Shown: in pieces, positions 16,481 through 24,885 of the stretch
Layout of the letters: every line of letters starts with the position of its first letter
Numbering within the stretch: the first letter of the stretch is position 1
NCBI RefSeq assembly: GCF_018129985.1
Contig: NZ_JAFCKT010000007.1
Span: forward strand, 1-64,000
Direction of reading: 5' to 3'
Length of the DNA: 64,000 nt
From: Bradyrhizobium sp. SZCCT0148
GTDB lineage: Bacteria; Pseudomonadota; Alphaproteobacteria; Rhizobiales; Xanthobacteraceae
The notes under the pieces: model-generated
What the model was told of the DNA's origin: nothing
Seen by the model: only the letters and a program-made list of their open reading frames with translations
Database searches by the model: none
Translations under genes and position numbers: made by a program

Positions 16481-17697
16481 CTCCGGCATCTCGCCACCGC
16501 ACGCTGACGCAGGGCTTGGGGAGTCATGCGTTGCGCAATCGCTGGGGCATTCTTGCGATCCTGTTCGTCGTGCGCCTCACCATTGCGTTCCAGTTCCAGA
16601 GCGTGGCCGCGGTCGCGCCGCTATTGCAACAGAGCTTTGGCGTTGGCCTTGCCGATATCGGCATCCTGATCGGGCTCTATTTCACGCCGGGCGTCGTGCT
16701 GGCGCTGCCGGGCGGCGCGATCGGCCGCAGGCTCGGCGACAAGCCGACCACCATCGTGGCGCTGCTGCTGATGACCGCCGGCAGCCTCGCCATGACCACC
16801 ACCGATGTCTGGGGTTGGCAGATGGCGGGCCGGCTCATCTCCGGCGCCGGCGGCGTGCTGCTGACGGTGCAACTCACCAAGATGGGCACCGACTGGTTCG
16901 CGGGGAAGGAGATCGCCACCGCGATGGCGATCTTCGTCAACTCCTGGCCAGCGGGCGTTGCGATCTCGCTTTTGGTGCTGCCGGCGATCGGCACGGCCTA
17001 TGGTGCCGGCGCGGTGTTCCTGTCGACCGGCGCGCTGACCGCGATCGGCATTCTGCTGATCCTGTTCTACCAGCCGCCACCGGCCACAACGGCGGCGAGT
17101 GCCGAAGGCTCGGGGCGGCTCGATCCCCTCGCGCTGCTGGCGGTGATCGTGGCCGGCATGATCTGGGGCCTTTATAATGTCGGCTTCGCCATGATCTTCT
17201 CGTTCGGCCCATCCCTGCTGGTCGAGCGCGGCTGGAGCATTGCCGCGGCAGGCTCGGCGATCAGCCTCGTGATGTGGCTGTCGGTCATCTCGGTGCCGGC
17301 AGGCGGCTTTTTGGCCGATCGCGGCAAACCACTCGTTATGGCGATCGCCGCCGGTCTCGTCGTGGCCGCCCTGCTGGCCTGGCTGACCCGGTCAGACTCC
17401 GTGATCGCGATCCTCGTGCTGATCGGGCTGATGGGCGGCCTTCCGGCCGGCCCGATCATGAGTCTGGCCGCCCGCGTGCTGGCCCCGCAGACCAGGGCGA
17501 TCGGCATGGGCGTGTTCTACACGCTTTTCTACGCCGCCATGATGCTGGGACCGGCCATTGCGGGCCGGTTGGCCAAATCAGCCGGGACCGCGGCGGTCGC
17601 ACTCGATCTCGGCGCACTTGCGGTGCTGGCCTGCCCACCCCTGATGTGGCTTTTCGAACGCATTGTGTCTGTCCGTTACCGCCGCGTCCGATCCTAA
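16477..17697 (+). CDS. MFS transporter (CynX/NimT-like)
   Basis: A 406-residue, roughly 12-helix major facilitator. The N-terminal half carries PGGAIGRRLGDKPT, and VNSWPAGVAISLLVLP marks helix 5. It looks like the cyanate/nitroimidazole (CynX/NimT) branch. I start it at TTG 16477, where TTGA overlaps the stop of the previous MFS gene, a typical translational-coupling junction; GTG at 16438 is possible. Two different MFS proteins encoded back to back may handle related compounds. Its stop lies inside the CtrA-like box of the PilZ gene. Confidence 0.85.
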   Translation: MTPASRHRTLTQGLGSHALRNRWGILAILFVVRLTIAFQFQSVAAVAPLLQQSFGVGLADIGILIGLYFTPGVVLALPGGAIGRRLGDKPTTIVALLLMTAGSLAMTTTDVWGWQMAGRLISGAGGVLLTVQLTKMGTDWFAGKEIATAMAIFVNSWPAGVAISLLVLPAIGTAYGAGAVFLSTGALTAIGILLILFYQPPPATTAASAEGSGRLDPLALLAVIVAGMIWGLYNVGFAMIFSFGPSLLVERGWSIAAAGSAISLVMWLSVISVPAGGFLADRGKPLVMAIAAGLVVAALLAWLTRSDSVIAILVLIGLMGGLPAGPIMSLAARVLAPQTRAIGMGVFYTLFYAAMMLGPAIAGRLAKSAGTAAVALDLGALAVLACPPLMWLFERIVSVRYRRVRS

Positions 17698-17709
17698 CGC
17701 GGCATTAAC
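17694..17709. promoter_or_regulatory. near-perfect CtrA-type box before the PilZ gene
   Basis: CTAA-N7-TTAAC (17694-17709) differs at one base from TTAA-N7-TTAAC. It lies 50 bp before the PilZ start and overlaps the stop codon of the MFS gene. Confidence 0.4.
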
Positions 17710-17759
17710 CCTATGCACCTTAGGGTCGTCCCGGACTCCGCCAGGCGGGGGGTCGGGTT

Positions 17760-18377
17760 GTGAAAATGGCGTTCGCGAACAAAAAATTTCTTCCGGCCGC
17801 CGAAGAGCGTCGGCGCTTCCAGCGGGTGAAAGTGCACCTGCTTGGCCGCTACATGCTGCCGGACCGCCGTGAATTTCCCTGCCAGGTGATCAACATGTCG
17901 CCGGGCGGCCTCGCGCTGCTCGCCCCCGGCATCGGCAATGTCGGCGACCGCGTCGTCGCCTATCTCGACCATATCGGCCGCGTCGAGGGCAAGATCACCC
18001 GCATCATCGACAACGGCTTCGCCATGACGGTCGGTGCGACGCCGAGGAAGCGCGACAAGCTCGCGGCACAGCTGACCTGGCTTGCCAACCGCGACATCCT
18101 CAATCTGCCGGAGGATCGCCGCCACGACCGTATCGTGCCGCGCAACCCGATCGCGGTGCTGACGCTTGAGGACGGCACCAAGATGACCTGCCGCATCATC
18201 GACCTCTCCTTGTCCGGCGCGGCCATTGCGGCGGAGAACCGGCCGCCGCTGAAATCGACGGTTCTGCTTGGCCGGGTCCAGGGCCGCGTGGTCCGAAACC
18301 TCGAAGACGGCTTCGCTCTGGAGTTCGTCCACGCCCAGCCGATCGAGACACTCGAAGAGAGCGTTACCGCGCGGTAA
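17760..18377 (+). CDS. tandem PilZ-domain protein (c-di-GMP receptor candidate)
   Basis: A 205-residue cytosolic protein with two PilZ domains. The first has RRFQR (residues 18-22) and NMSPGG (45-50). The second has RRHDR (120-124) and DLSLSG (148-153). Both keep the RxxxR and (D/N)xSxxG signatures that bind cyclic di-GMP in this family, so both are likely competent. GTG at 17760 is used, with ATG at 17766 as an equally possible start. It precedes a LapG-like peptidase gene on the same strand, but a strong terminator separates them, so co-regulation rather than co-transcription is likely. Confidence 0.9.
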   Translation: MKMAFANKKFLPAAEERRRFQRVKVHLLGRYMLPDRREFPCQVINMSPGGLALLAPGIGNVGDRVVAYLDHIGRVEGKITRIIDNGFAMTVGATPRKRDKLAAQLTWLANRDILNLPEDRRHDRIVPRNPIAVLTLEDGTKMTCRIIDLSLSGAAIAAENRPPLKSTVLLGRVQGRVVRNLEDGFALEFVHAQPIETLEESVTAR

Positions 18378-18415
18378 AGCGCCGACCCGGCAAAACCCCT
18401 TTGTTTCCAGCCCTG

Positions 18416-18449
18416 AAGGCGGCCTCCGCAAAGCGGACGCCGCCTTTTT
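18416..18449 (+). terminator. Rho-independent terminator after the PilZ gene
   Basis: AAGGCGGC (18416-18423) with inner TCCGC pairs with GCGGA and GCCGCCTT (18439-18446) around an AAA loop, followed by a run of five T. Confidence 0.9.
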
Positions 18450-18541
18450 CGTGCGTCGGGACCGCCTTGCGCCGGTTAACGCGCAGCCCGTTCGCACGTG
18501 GAAACGGCGGTTCCGCCGACATTTCCGCGTTAATCGATAAA

Positions 18542-18591
18542 ACTTGAATCAATTGCAGTTGTTTCAAATTTTATGAGAATTCGATTCAAGT
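18542..18591. promoter_or_regulatory. AT-rich promoter region with a 9-bp inverted repeat
   Basis: ACTTGAATC (18542-18550) and GATTCAAGT (18583-18591) are perfect inverted copies 32 bp apart in an unusually AT-rich island. Each arm contains a GANTC (CcrM methylation) site. It lies 120-165 bp upstream of the LapG-like gene. The remainder of the 330-bp gap 18378-18707 holds only the PilZ terminator and TTGACTTGACTGAC microrepeats near 18632. Confidence 0.45.
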
Positions 18592-18707
18592 ATAGATCGA
18601 ATTCGCCGCGCCTTTTACTTGCATTCGTCTCGACTTGACTTGACTGACTTAGCGGCAACGCAAAAGCTCCGTGCGAAATGTGGTCCCAACAAGAAACGGG
18701 GGCCGCA

Positions 18708-19331
18708 ATGTTTGATTTCAAGGGACAGGGGAAAGGGCTGGCGCTGGCTGCCATGCTCTTCGGAATCAGCGCAGCAGCGCAGGCCGGCGAAAGCCGTCTG
18801 CTCTACGCGAGCCTCGGTGACACCACGCGTGCACCGATCGGCTGGATCGAATTCTGCGCGGACAATACCGCTCAGTGCCAGGGCGCGCCGACGCAGCCGC
18901 GCGACATCGTGATGTCGCAGGCCGCATGGCGCGACCTCGTCAAGGTCAATCGCTGGGTCAACGAGACCGTCAAGCCTCTGACCGACCAGGAGCACTGGGG
19001 CGTGATCGAGAAATGGTCGCTGCCGACCGACGGTTACGGCGACTGCGAAGACTACGTGTTGTTGAAGCGCAAGATGCTGATCGATGCCGGATGGCCCCGC
19101 CAGGCCCTGCTCATCACCGTCGTGCGCGACAAGAAGGGCGAAGGACACGCGGTGCTGACGGTGAAGACCGACAAGGGCGAGTTCGTTCTCGACAATCAGA
19201 ACGAGAACGTCGTTGCCTGGACGGAGACCGGCTACCGCTTCGTCAAGCGCCAGTCGCAGAGCGATCCCAACGTCTGGGTCTCGCTGGGCGATACCAAGCC
19301 GGCGGTCTCGACCGCCAGTGCGAGAGATTAA
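18708..19331 (+). CDS. periplasmic transglutaminase-like cysteine peptidase (BTLCP, LapG-like)
   Basis: A 207-residue exported peptidase. A signal peptide covers about residues 1-26, ending near AAAQAG. The catalytic triad of the bacterial transglutaminase-like family is clear: C113 in GDCEDYVLLKR, H147 in GEGHAVLTV, D162 in VLDNQ. LapG relatives clip large surface adhesins when cyclic di-GMP falls. No LapD or LapA-like adhesin is encoded in this window, so the target is unknown. I start it at MFDFKG, where the signal peptide begins; an upstream ATG at 18678 adds only ten residues. It ends just before the candidate small RNA/terminator at 19350-19437. Confidence 0.88.
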   Translation: MFDFKGQGKGLALAAMLFGISAAAQAGESRLLYASLGDTTRAPIGWIEFCADNTAQCQGAPTQPRDIVMSQAAWRDLVKVNRWVNETVKPLTDQEHWGVIEKWSLPTDGYGDCEDYVLLKRKMLIDAGWPRQALLITVVRDKKGEGHAVLTVKTDKGEFVLDNQNENVVAWTETGYRFVKRQSQSDPNVWVSLGDTKPAVSTASARD

Positions 19332-19349
19332 GAACGAGACAAGGAGTTA

Positions 19350-19437
19350 CGCGACCCGGTCACATCCCCACCCCTCCCCGTCCCAGACCGGTTCGCGCGC
19401 GCCCAGCCATCCCCCAATGGCTGGGCGCAACTTTTTT
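19350..19437 (+). ncRNA. candidate small RNA or structured 3'UTR with a C-rich loop
   Basis: CCGGTC (19356-19361) pairs with GACCGG (19386-19391), exposing a 24-nt loop that contains CCCCACCCCTCCCC, a potential anti-Shine-Dalgarno sequence. A perfect terminator follows. The same 16-base C-rich motif, also between GGTC and GACC, recurs at 6901-6916. It could be an independent small RNA or one released from the 3' end of the LapG-like mRNA. No promoter was identified. Confidence 0.4.
19399..19437 (+). terminator. strong Rho-independent terminator
   Basis: GCGCCCAGCCAT (19399-19410), loop CCCCCA, ATGGCTGGGCGC (19417-19428), then AAC and six T (19432-19437). Confidence 0.9.
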
Positions 19438-19449
19438 GGGGTTGCTCGA

Positions 19450-21207
19450 TCAGCTCAGTGACGACCAAGGCACGCGCGCGGCCGTGAAGTCGCGCCAGGT
19501 GCCTTGCAAGGCCGGCCTGACGCCGATCGATGCCCGCGCCTGCCAGCCGGCGATCGCGGCGGCCGCGATGGCGCCGTCGGGCCCGGCCTCGATGCCGTCG
19601 AGCAGCGAAGCTGTGACGGCCATGTCGTTGAAGGCGCCGAGGTCCTCCTGCAAACCGGCGAGCCTCCGCGCAAATTTCTTCGCGGACTTGCGATCGGCAA
19701 ACAGCGGCAGCAGGAACTCGCTGAGATAGCGCAACCGCTTGGTCGCGAGCCGCACCCGGTGCAGCTCTTCCATCGTGAGCAACTTGAAGCGGCGGCCGCG
19801 CCTGCGCACCTTGGCGTACTGCTCCGAAAGACTGCGCTGCGCGAAATTGACGGCGGGCTCGGCGAGCCGGCCAAGATCGTCGGCGGCGACGTCGTTGCGC
19901 CAGCCCCGTGTCTCGATCCAGTTGCCGAGACCGATCAGGAACATGGTGCAGCGGCGATCGTCGAGCGCGTGATGCGCCTTGCGATAGGCTTCCGACTGGC
20001 GACCGGCCGCAGCGCGGCCGAGCGCGTCGAAGCCGGCGACGGACGGGCATGCCTTCGCGATCGTCGGCAAGGTCTCGAATTGGAACACATCCCAATCGCG
20101 AGCGGCGGACAGGTCCTGCGCCAGCCAGCGCGCCTCCGATCGCAGTGCGTCGACATTGCTGAGCGCACCGACCGAGCGCATCAGGCCGAGCGCCGAGCGG
20201 ATCCGGCGCAGCGCGACGCGCAGCTGATGCACGCCTTCGGGATTGCGCCCGTCCTCGGCCGCCGGCAACGACTGAAGCAGATGCAGGAAGCAGGAGCGCA
20301 GGATCGTCGCGAACGCCTCGTCGAGCGTCACCGACGGGTCGAGGCGAAGCTTTCGCGGGCGTCGTGCCTCGGGCGGCGCGCCCATGGCAAGGTCGAAGCC
20401 GCGCGCGGATTTGCTGCGGATGGACGGCTTCACCGCGCCGTGCTCGGCCAGCCGCAAGGCGACCTCGTAGATCGTGCTCGCAGTGCCGCTCTTGAGCTCC
20501 AGCTCGATCTCGCTCACCGGCAGCGACCGATCCCCTGCCGTCAGCACGCCGCGATCGAAGGCGATCTCCACCGTGCCTGACGGCAGATCGATCATCCGCG
20601 CGTGGCGGCGGACGTCGGCTGTGAACACGGCTTCGAGCGGCCGCGCTTCGAGATGGCCGCGAAGCTTCTCCGGAATGAAAGGCATCGCCAGAGCGAGATC
20701 GGGCGTCAGCGAGGCCACGCTCGCCTCCCACTCGCCGCGGCGCAGCGGATCGTCCGCCGCCTCGGTCTTCACGGTCTGCACAAAGCGCGCGCCGCTCTGG
20801 CGAACGCGCAGGCTCAGGCCGTTTCTTCGAAGCATCCGCTCGGGCGTGTCGTAGTAGACGGATGTGAGATGTTTTCGCGAGCCCTTGTTGCGCGCATGGG
20901 CCGCGATGACGGGTGCGGCGTTGAAACCCGCCATGCGCTCGGCATCGACCAGCAGCTTGAGCTCGATTTCGCCGGCGTGCGCGGCAACGCTCGACTGCGG
21001 CGGCTCCGGCGCGGGCGGGGCATCTTGCGATGGCGTCTGATCACTCACGGCGCCCTCGACGATAGCAGGTTCGGCCGGTTCAATCTGCCTTAGGAAGCCG
21101 GCGACAACCCGCGTCCTCTTGTTGTCCTTCGGGACAGCATTCCCGTCCGGCCCGCTCGGAGTTTTGCGAGCCGGTGTCGCGTCTGATTTCAGCATTTGCG
21201 GTAGCAT
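19450..21207 (-). CDS. CYTH-CHAD domain protein (inorganic triphosphatase-like)
   Basis: A 585-residue two-domain protein. A low-complexity N-terminal tail (1-80) precedes a CYTH triphosphate tunnel domain (about 80-280), opening with the signature EIELKL and keeping charged strands such as RRNGLSLRVRQSG and VEIAFDRGVL. The CHAD helical domain (about 290-570) has the conserved histidines and arginines in GVHQLRVALRRIRSAL and LHRVRLATKRLRYLSEF. CYTH proteins hydrolyse tripolyphosphate, and CHAD domains bind polyphosphate granules. The pair suggests polyphosphate-linked phosphate metabolism. It converges with the LapG-like gene across the terminator. Confidence 0.9.
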   Translation of the reverse strand: MLPQMLKSDATPARKTPSGPDGNAVPKDNKRTRVVAGFLRQIEPAEPAIVEGAVSDQTPSQDAPPAPEPPQSSVAAHAGEIELKLLVDAERMAGFNAAPVIAAHARNKGSRKHLTSVYYDTPERMLRRNGLSLRVRQSGARFVQTVKTEAADDPLRRGEWEASVASLTPDLALAMPFIPEKLRGHLEARPLEAVFTADVRRHARMIDLPSGTVEIAFDRGVLTAGDRSLPVSEIELELKSGTASTIYEVALRLAEHGAVKPSIRSKSARGFDLAMGAPPEARRPRKLRLDPSVTLDEAFATILRSCFLHLLQSLPAAEDGRNPEGVHQLRVALRRIRSALGLMRSVGALSNVDALRSEARWLAQDLSAARDWDVFQFETLPTIAKACPSVAGFDALGRAAAGRQSEAYRKAHHALDDRRCTMFLIGLGNWIETRGWRNDVAADDLGRLAEPAVNFAQRSLSEQYAKVRRRGRRFKLLTMEELHRVRLATKRLRYLSEFLLPLFADRKSAKKFARRLAGLQEDLGAFNDMAVTASLLDGIEAGPDGAIAAAAIAGWQARASIGVRPALQGTWRDFTAARVPWSSLS

Positions 21208-21602
21208 GACAGTTCAATGACAGAGCGCCAGCATATAGCCGGTCAGGCCCGCGGGGAACAGCCACGTTACGTCGCACCGCGTGATCATCGACTGTCATAA
21301 TTCGCAGCAAGGTTGCGAATTACACTGTTGTAGAGATTCGCGGGCGATCGGATTTTTGGCGTATCTCGTCCTTTTCGAAACCGAGATGAACGCGTTCGCG
21401 AGCTTGACCATGCTGGCCGAGAAATTCTTTCTGGTTCTGGAGACGCTTAGAAGCCACGCGTCCGATGACAGGCCTGCGATTATGACCAGGACGGCGCCGC
21501 CGCCTGCCGTCCCTGCGATCGCAACTGCCCTGCATTGCACGACACCGGTTCCCGACAAGCATAAATAGAAGCCATCCAGCCTGGACGTTCTGCTGCGCGG
21601 CC
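21208..21602. other. 395-bp intergenic region, no gene supported
   Basis: Base composition is less GC-rich than the flanks. Open frames of about 100 codons exist on both strands (21281-21568 plus, 21295-21606 minus), but they overlap each other, have no clear ribosome-binding site and show no recognisable family. A decayed gene is possible. Confidence 0.4.
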
Positions 21603-22310
21603 TCACGCGCCCAGCACGTCCGCGAGCCGCAGCTCGTCGGCGGCGGGATCCTTCAGGAACAGCTCGGCCTCGATCTCGGTGAGATGCGACAGCATCTCGC
21701 GGCGCGCGGCCTGCTTGTCGCGCTTGCGGATCGCGGCAACGATGCCGGCATGATGGTCGGTGCCGCAGGCCGGCGTGTCGTGGCGGCGGTAGAGCAGGAT
21801 GATGAGCGAGGAGCGCGCGATCAATTCCTTGAGGAAGCCGAGATAGATGCTGTGACCGCTCATCTCGGCGACCAGCTTGTGAAACTCACCGGACAACCGA
21901 ACCGAGGCGCGCGCGTCGCCGCGCAGCTCCGCCGCGCGCTCCTCACTGAGGTGTCGCTGGAGACGATCGAGCCAGGCCGGCGACATCGCTTCGATGGCGT
22001 GGTCGACGATGGTCGGCTCGATCAGGCGCCGCGCCTCGAACACCTCGCGGGCATCGGCGGGCGTGGGACGCGCGACGAAGGCGCCGCGGTTCTTCTCGAT
22101 ATTGACGATGCCTTCATGCGCGAGCTGCTGGAGCGCTGTGCGGACCAGCGTACGGCTCGCGCCGTAGATCTCGCCGATCTCGTCCTCTCCGAGCTTGGTG
22201 CCCGGCAGCAGGCGGTGCTCGAGGATTGCGGCGGTCACGCCCTCCCGGATGCGGCTGACGCGATCGCTGGCGTCTGGCGCGTCTGATTTGGGGCGGGGCT
22301 TGGCGGCCAT
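21603..22310 (-). CDS. GntR-family transcriptional regulator (FCD subfamily)
   Basis: A 235-residue repressor/activator. The winged HTH is residues 20-85 (LGEDEIGEIYGASRTLVRTALQQLAHEGIV). The C-terminal FCD helical bundle holds the metal-binding histidines in EFHKLVAEMSGH and TDHHAGIV. The start MAAKPRPKS at 22310 leaves the promoter region free. It is divergent from the ABC/racemase operon at 22563-27463 and is its most likely local regulator, sensing a carboxylic or amino acid ligand as FCD proteins often do. The ligand is unknown. Confidence 0.9.
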   Translation of the reverse strand: MAAKPRPKSDAPDASDRVSRIREGVTAAILEHRLLPGTKLGEDEIGEIYGASRTLVRTALQQLAHEGIVNIEKNRGAFVARPTPADAREVFEARRLIEPTIVDHAIEAMSPAWLDRLQRHLSEERAAELRGDARASVRLSGEFHKLVAEMSGHSIYLGFLKELIARSSLIILLYRRHDTPACGTDHHAGIVAAIRKRDKQAARREMLSHLTEIEAELFLKDPAADELRLADVLGA

Positions 22311-22360
22311 GGTTGCGAGGGCTCGATCGACGACGTTCGCTCGGATGTTAGTCGACCAGC

Positions 22361-22390
22361 TGTATCCAATCACAGGCGAAACTTTATACA
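22361..22390. promoter_or_regulatory. possible GntR operator half-sites
   Basis: TGTAT (22361-22365) and ATACA (22386-22390) form a 5-bp inverted pair 20 bp apart in the intergenic region between the GntR gene and the ABC operon. They are short and unproven. Confidence 0.25.
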
Positions 22391-22511
22391 ATCGCCGCCC
22401 GCTTTGTGTGCAGGCGCGTGCACCCAGGTTAGACGGCCTGAATGCGCCGGATTCGATCTAACGATCTGACTCCGCTGCACAGTTTTGAAGAATCGGCAGA
22501 CCGATGGCGAT

Positions 22512-22526
22512 TGGCACGGACCTTGC
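22512..22526 (+). promoter_or_regulatory. sigma-54 (RpoN) -24/-12 promoter
   Basis: TGGCAC-GGACC-TTGC matches the sigma-54 consensus exactly, with GG and GC separated by 10 bp. Transcription would begin near 22538, 25 bp before the ABC ATPase start. An enhancer-binding protein such as NtrC would be needed; no convincing enhancer site was identified. Confidence 0.75.
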
Positions 22527-22562
22527 GGAGAGAGCCGCAGAACCGCCCTCCCCGGATGCGCC

Positions 22563-23549
22563 ATGGCCACTCCCGCCGCTCTCGAACTGGTCGCCGTCAC
22601 CAAGCGCTACGACACCACGCTGGCGGTCGACACCGTCAATCTGAAGATCCCGGCCGGCACCTATTGCTGCCTGCTCGGGCCGTCCGGCTGCGGAAAGACC
22701 TCGACGCTGCGGATGATCGCGGGCCACGAGGCGGTCAGCGAGGGCGACATCATCCTCGGCGCGCAGAACGTCACCGACCTGCCGCCGGCGGAGCGCGGCA
22801 CCGCGATGATGTTCCAGTCCTACGCGCTGTTTCCGCATCTGAGCGTGATCGACAACGTCGCCTTTGCCCTCAAGATGCGCGGCATCGACAAGCCGACGCG
22901 CCACAAGCGCGCCGGCGAATTGCTGGAGCTGGTGGCGATGAGCCAGTATGCGGGCCGCCTCCCGGCACAGCTCTCCGGCGGCCAGCAGCAACGCGTCGCG
23001 CTCGCCCGCGCGCTGATCACCGAGCCGCAGATTCTGCTGCTCGACGAGCCGCTCTCCGCGCTGGATCCGTTCCTGCGGGTCAAGATGCGCGGCGAGTTGA
23101 AGCGGCTGCAGCGCGAGCTCGGCATCAGCTTCATCCAGGTCACCCACGGCCAGGAGGAGGCGATGGCGCTCGCCGACCACATCGTGGTGATGAACCACGG
23201 CAGGATCGAGCAGCAGGGCACGGCCCGCGACATCTTCCACCATCCCCGCACCGAATTCGTGGCGCGCTTCATCGGCGGCCACAACGTGCTCAGCGACGCC
23301 GGCAACCTCATCGCCGTCCGCGCCGATCAGCTCGGCATTGCGCCGTTTGCCGACGGCGTGTTCGGCGCGCCGGCGCTGCTGACCCAGACCGAGTACCAGG
23401 GCTCCTACATCGCCGTCTCGCTGACGCTCGACGACGGCACGGCCCTGTTCTCCCACGTTCCCGAAGCCACTTTCGACGTCCACCCGTTCCGTCCGGGCGA
23501 TCGCGTGCTGGCCACCTGGGATCCCGCCAAGGCGCAACGCCTGCAATAG
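22563..23549 (+). CDS. ABC importer ATP-binding protein, polyamine type (PotA-like)
   Basis: A 328-residue ATPase. Walker A is LGPSGCGKTS, the signature LSGGQQQRVALARAL, Walker B ILLLDEPLSALD and the H-loop VTHGQEEAMAL. The C-terminal 100 residues form a TOBE-like regulatory domain, placing it with the PotA/FbpC-type ATPases that power uptake of polyamines and other small organic ligands. It acts at the cytosolic face of the inner membrane with the two permeases downstream. It is the first gene after the sigma-54 promoter. Confidence 0.92.
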   Translation: MATPAALELVAVTKRYDTTLAVDTVNLKIPAGTYCCLLGPSGCGKTSTLRMIAGHEAVSEGDIILGAQNVTDLPPAERGTAMMFQSYALFPHLSVIDNVAFALKMRGIDKPTRHKRAGELLELVAMSQYAGRLPAQLSGGQQQRVALARALITEPQILLLDEPLSALDPFLRVKMRGELKRLQRELGISFIQVTHGQEEAMALADHIVVMNHGRIEQQGTARDIFHHPRTEFVARFIGGHNVLSDAGNLIAVRADQLGIAPFADGVFGAPALLTQTEYQGSYIAVSLTLDDGTALFSHVPEATFDVHPFRPGDRVLATWDPAKAQRLQ

Positions 23550-23591
23550 CGCCGATCGATCGTTGGAATGCGCAACAGAGGAGTGACTGAC

Positions 23592-24881
23592 ATGAGCAAG
23601 ACCACTGGGACGAAGGGCGTCAGCCGCCGCACGCTGCTCAAGGGCACCGCTGGCCTCGCCGGCCTCGCCGCCGGCTCCGGCGCCATCACCGGTTTTCCCT
23701 ATGTGAAGTCGGCCGACGCGAAGGTGCTGCGCTATCTCGGCACCGCCGTGAACGAGGGCGACGACATCTCCAGGCAGTGCCTGAAGGACACCGGCATCAA
23801 GATCGAATACATCACCGCGACCACCGACGACGTCACCAAGCGCGTGATGACCCAGCCGAACTCGTTCGATGTGCTGGACACCGAATATTTCTCTCTGAAA
23901 AAGATCGTGCCGTCGGGCAACATCCTTGCGCTCGACGCCAGGAAGATCAAAGAATTCGACAACATCACGCCCGTCTTCACGAAGGGCGAGACGCCCGGCG
24001 GCAAGAAGATCGGCGGCCAGGGCACCGCGCCCTGGAAGGTGCTCTATCTCGAGGGCAAGGACTCCAAGAAGTTCGCGACGTCGGCGACCGAATTCGTCAC
24101 GCTGATTCCGACCGTCTACAACGCCGACACGCTCGGCATCCGCCCCGACCTGATCAAGCGGCCGATCAGCACCTGGGCCGAGCTGCTCAATCCTGAATTC
24201 AAGGGCAAGGCTTCGATTCTCAACATCCCCTCGATCGGCATCATGGATGCCGCGATGGTCGTGGAGGCCACCGGCAAGTACAAATATGCCGACAAGGGCA
24301 ACATGACCAAGGAAGAGATCGATCTCACCATGAAGGTGATGACCGAAGCCAAGAAGGCCGGCCAGTTCCGCGCGTTCTGGAAGGACTTCAACGAGAGCGT
24401 CAACCTGATGGCGTCAGGTGAAACGGTCATCCAGTCGATGTGGTCGCCGGCGGTGACCAAGGTGCGTTCGATGGGTATTCCCTGCACCTTCCAGCCGCTG
24501 AAGGAAGGCTATCGCTCCTGGGCCTCCGGCTTCTGCGTCTCCAAGGGCGTCTCGGGCGCAAAGCTCGAATGGGCCTACGAGTTCGTCAACTGGTTCCTGT
24601 CAGGCTATGCCGGCGCCTATCTCAACCGCCAAGGCTATTACTCCGCCGTGCTCTCGACCGCGAAGGCGCATATGGAGCCCTACGAGTGGGCCTATTGGAT
24701 GGAAGGCAAGCCGGCCGAGAAGGACATCAAGGCGCCCGACGGCTCGCTGCTGGAGAAGGCGGGCGCCGTGCGCGACGGCGGCTCTTACGAGGACCGCATG
24801 GGCGGCGTCGCCTGCTGGAACGCCGTGATGGACGAGAACGACTACATGGTCCGCAAGTGGAACGAGTTCATCGCAGCGTAA
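23592..24881 (+). CDS. ABC importer substrate-binding protein, polyamine type (PotD-like)
   Basis: A 429-residue periplasmic receptor with a twin-arginine signal (SRRTLLKGTAGLAGLAAGSG), so it is probably exported folded. The body is a type II periplasmic binding fold like PotD/PotF (VLRYLGTAVNEG at the start; SVNLMASGETVIQSMWSPAV near residue 270). A GGAGTGA site precedes the ATG at 23592. Length is greater than E. coli PotD (about 350). The ligand is unknown; neighbouring racemase and sigma-54 control suggest a nitrogenous compound. Confidence 0.9.
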   Translation: MSKTTGTKGVSRRTLLKGTAGLAGLAAGSGAITGFPYVKSADAKVLRYLGTAVNEGDDISRQCLKDTGIKIEYITATTDDVTKRVMTQPNSFDVLDTEYFSLKKIVPSGNILALDARKIKEFDNITPVFTKGETPGGKKIGGQGTAPWKVLYLEGKDSKKFATSATEFVTLIPTVYNADTLGIRPDLIKRPISTWAELLNPEFKGKASILNIPSIGIMDAAMVVEATGKYKYADKGNMTKEEIDLTMKVMTEAKKAGQFRAFWKDFNESVNLMASGETVIQSMWSPAVTKVRSMGIPCTFQPLKEGYRSWASGFCVSKGVSGAKLEWAYEFVNWFLSGYAGAYLNRQGYYSAVLSTAKAHMEPYEWAYWMEGKPAEKDIKAPDGSLLEKAGAVRDGGSYEDRMGGVACWNAVMDENDYMVRKWNEFIAA

Positions 24882-24885
24882 TGTG

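Noticed and set aside
21281..21606. Two overlapping frames of about 100 codons on opposite strands
   Set aside because: Neither has a ribosome-binding site or recognisable family, and they exclude each other.
22401..22440. Possible NtrC enhancer (TGCA/GTGCAC sequences) before the first sigma-54 promoter
   Set aside because: The match to the palindromic NtrC consensus is poor, so the activator is left unassigned.
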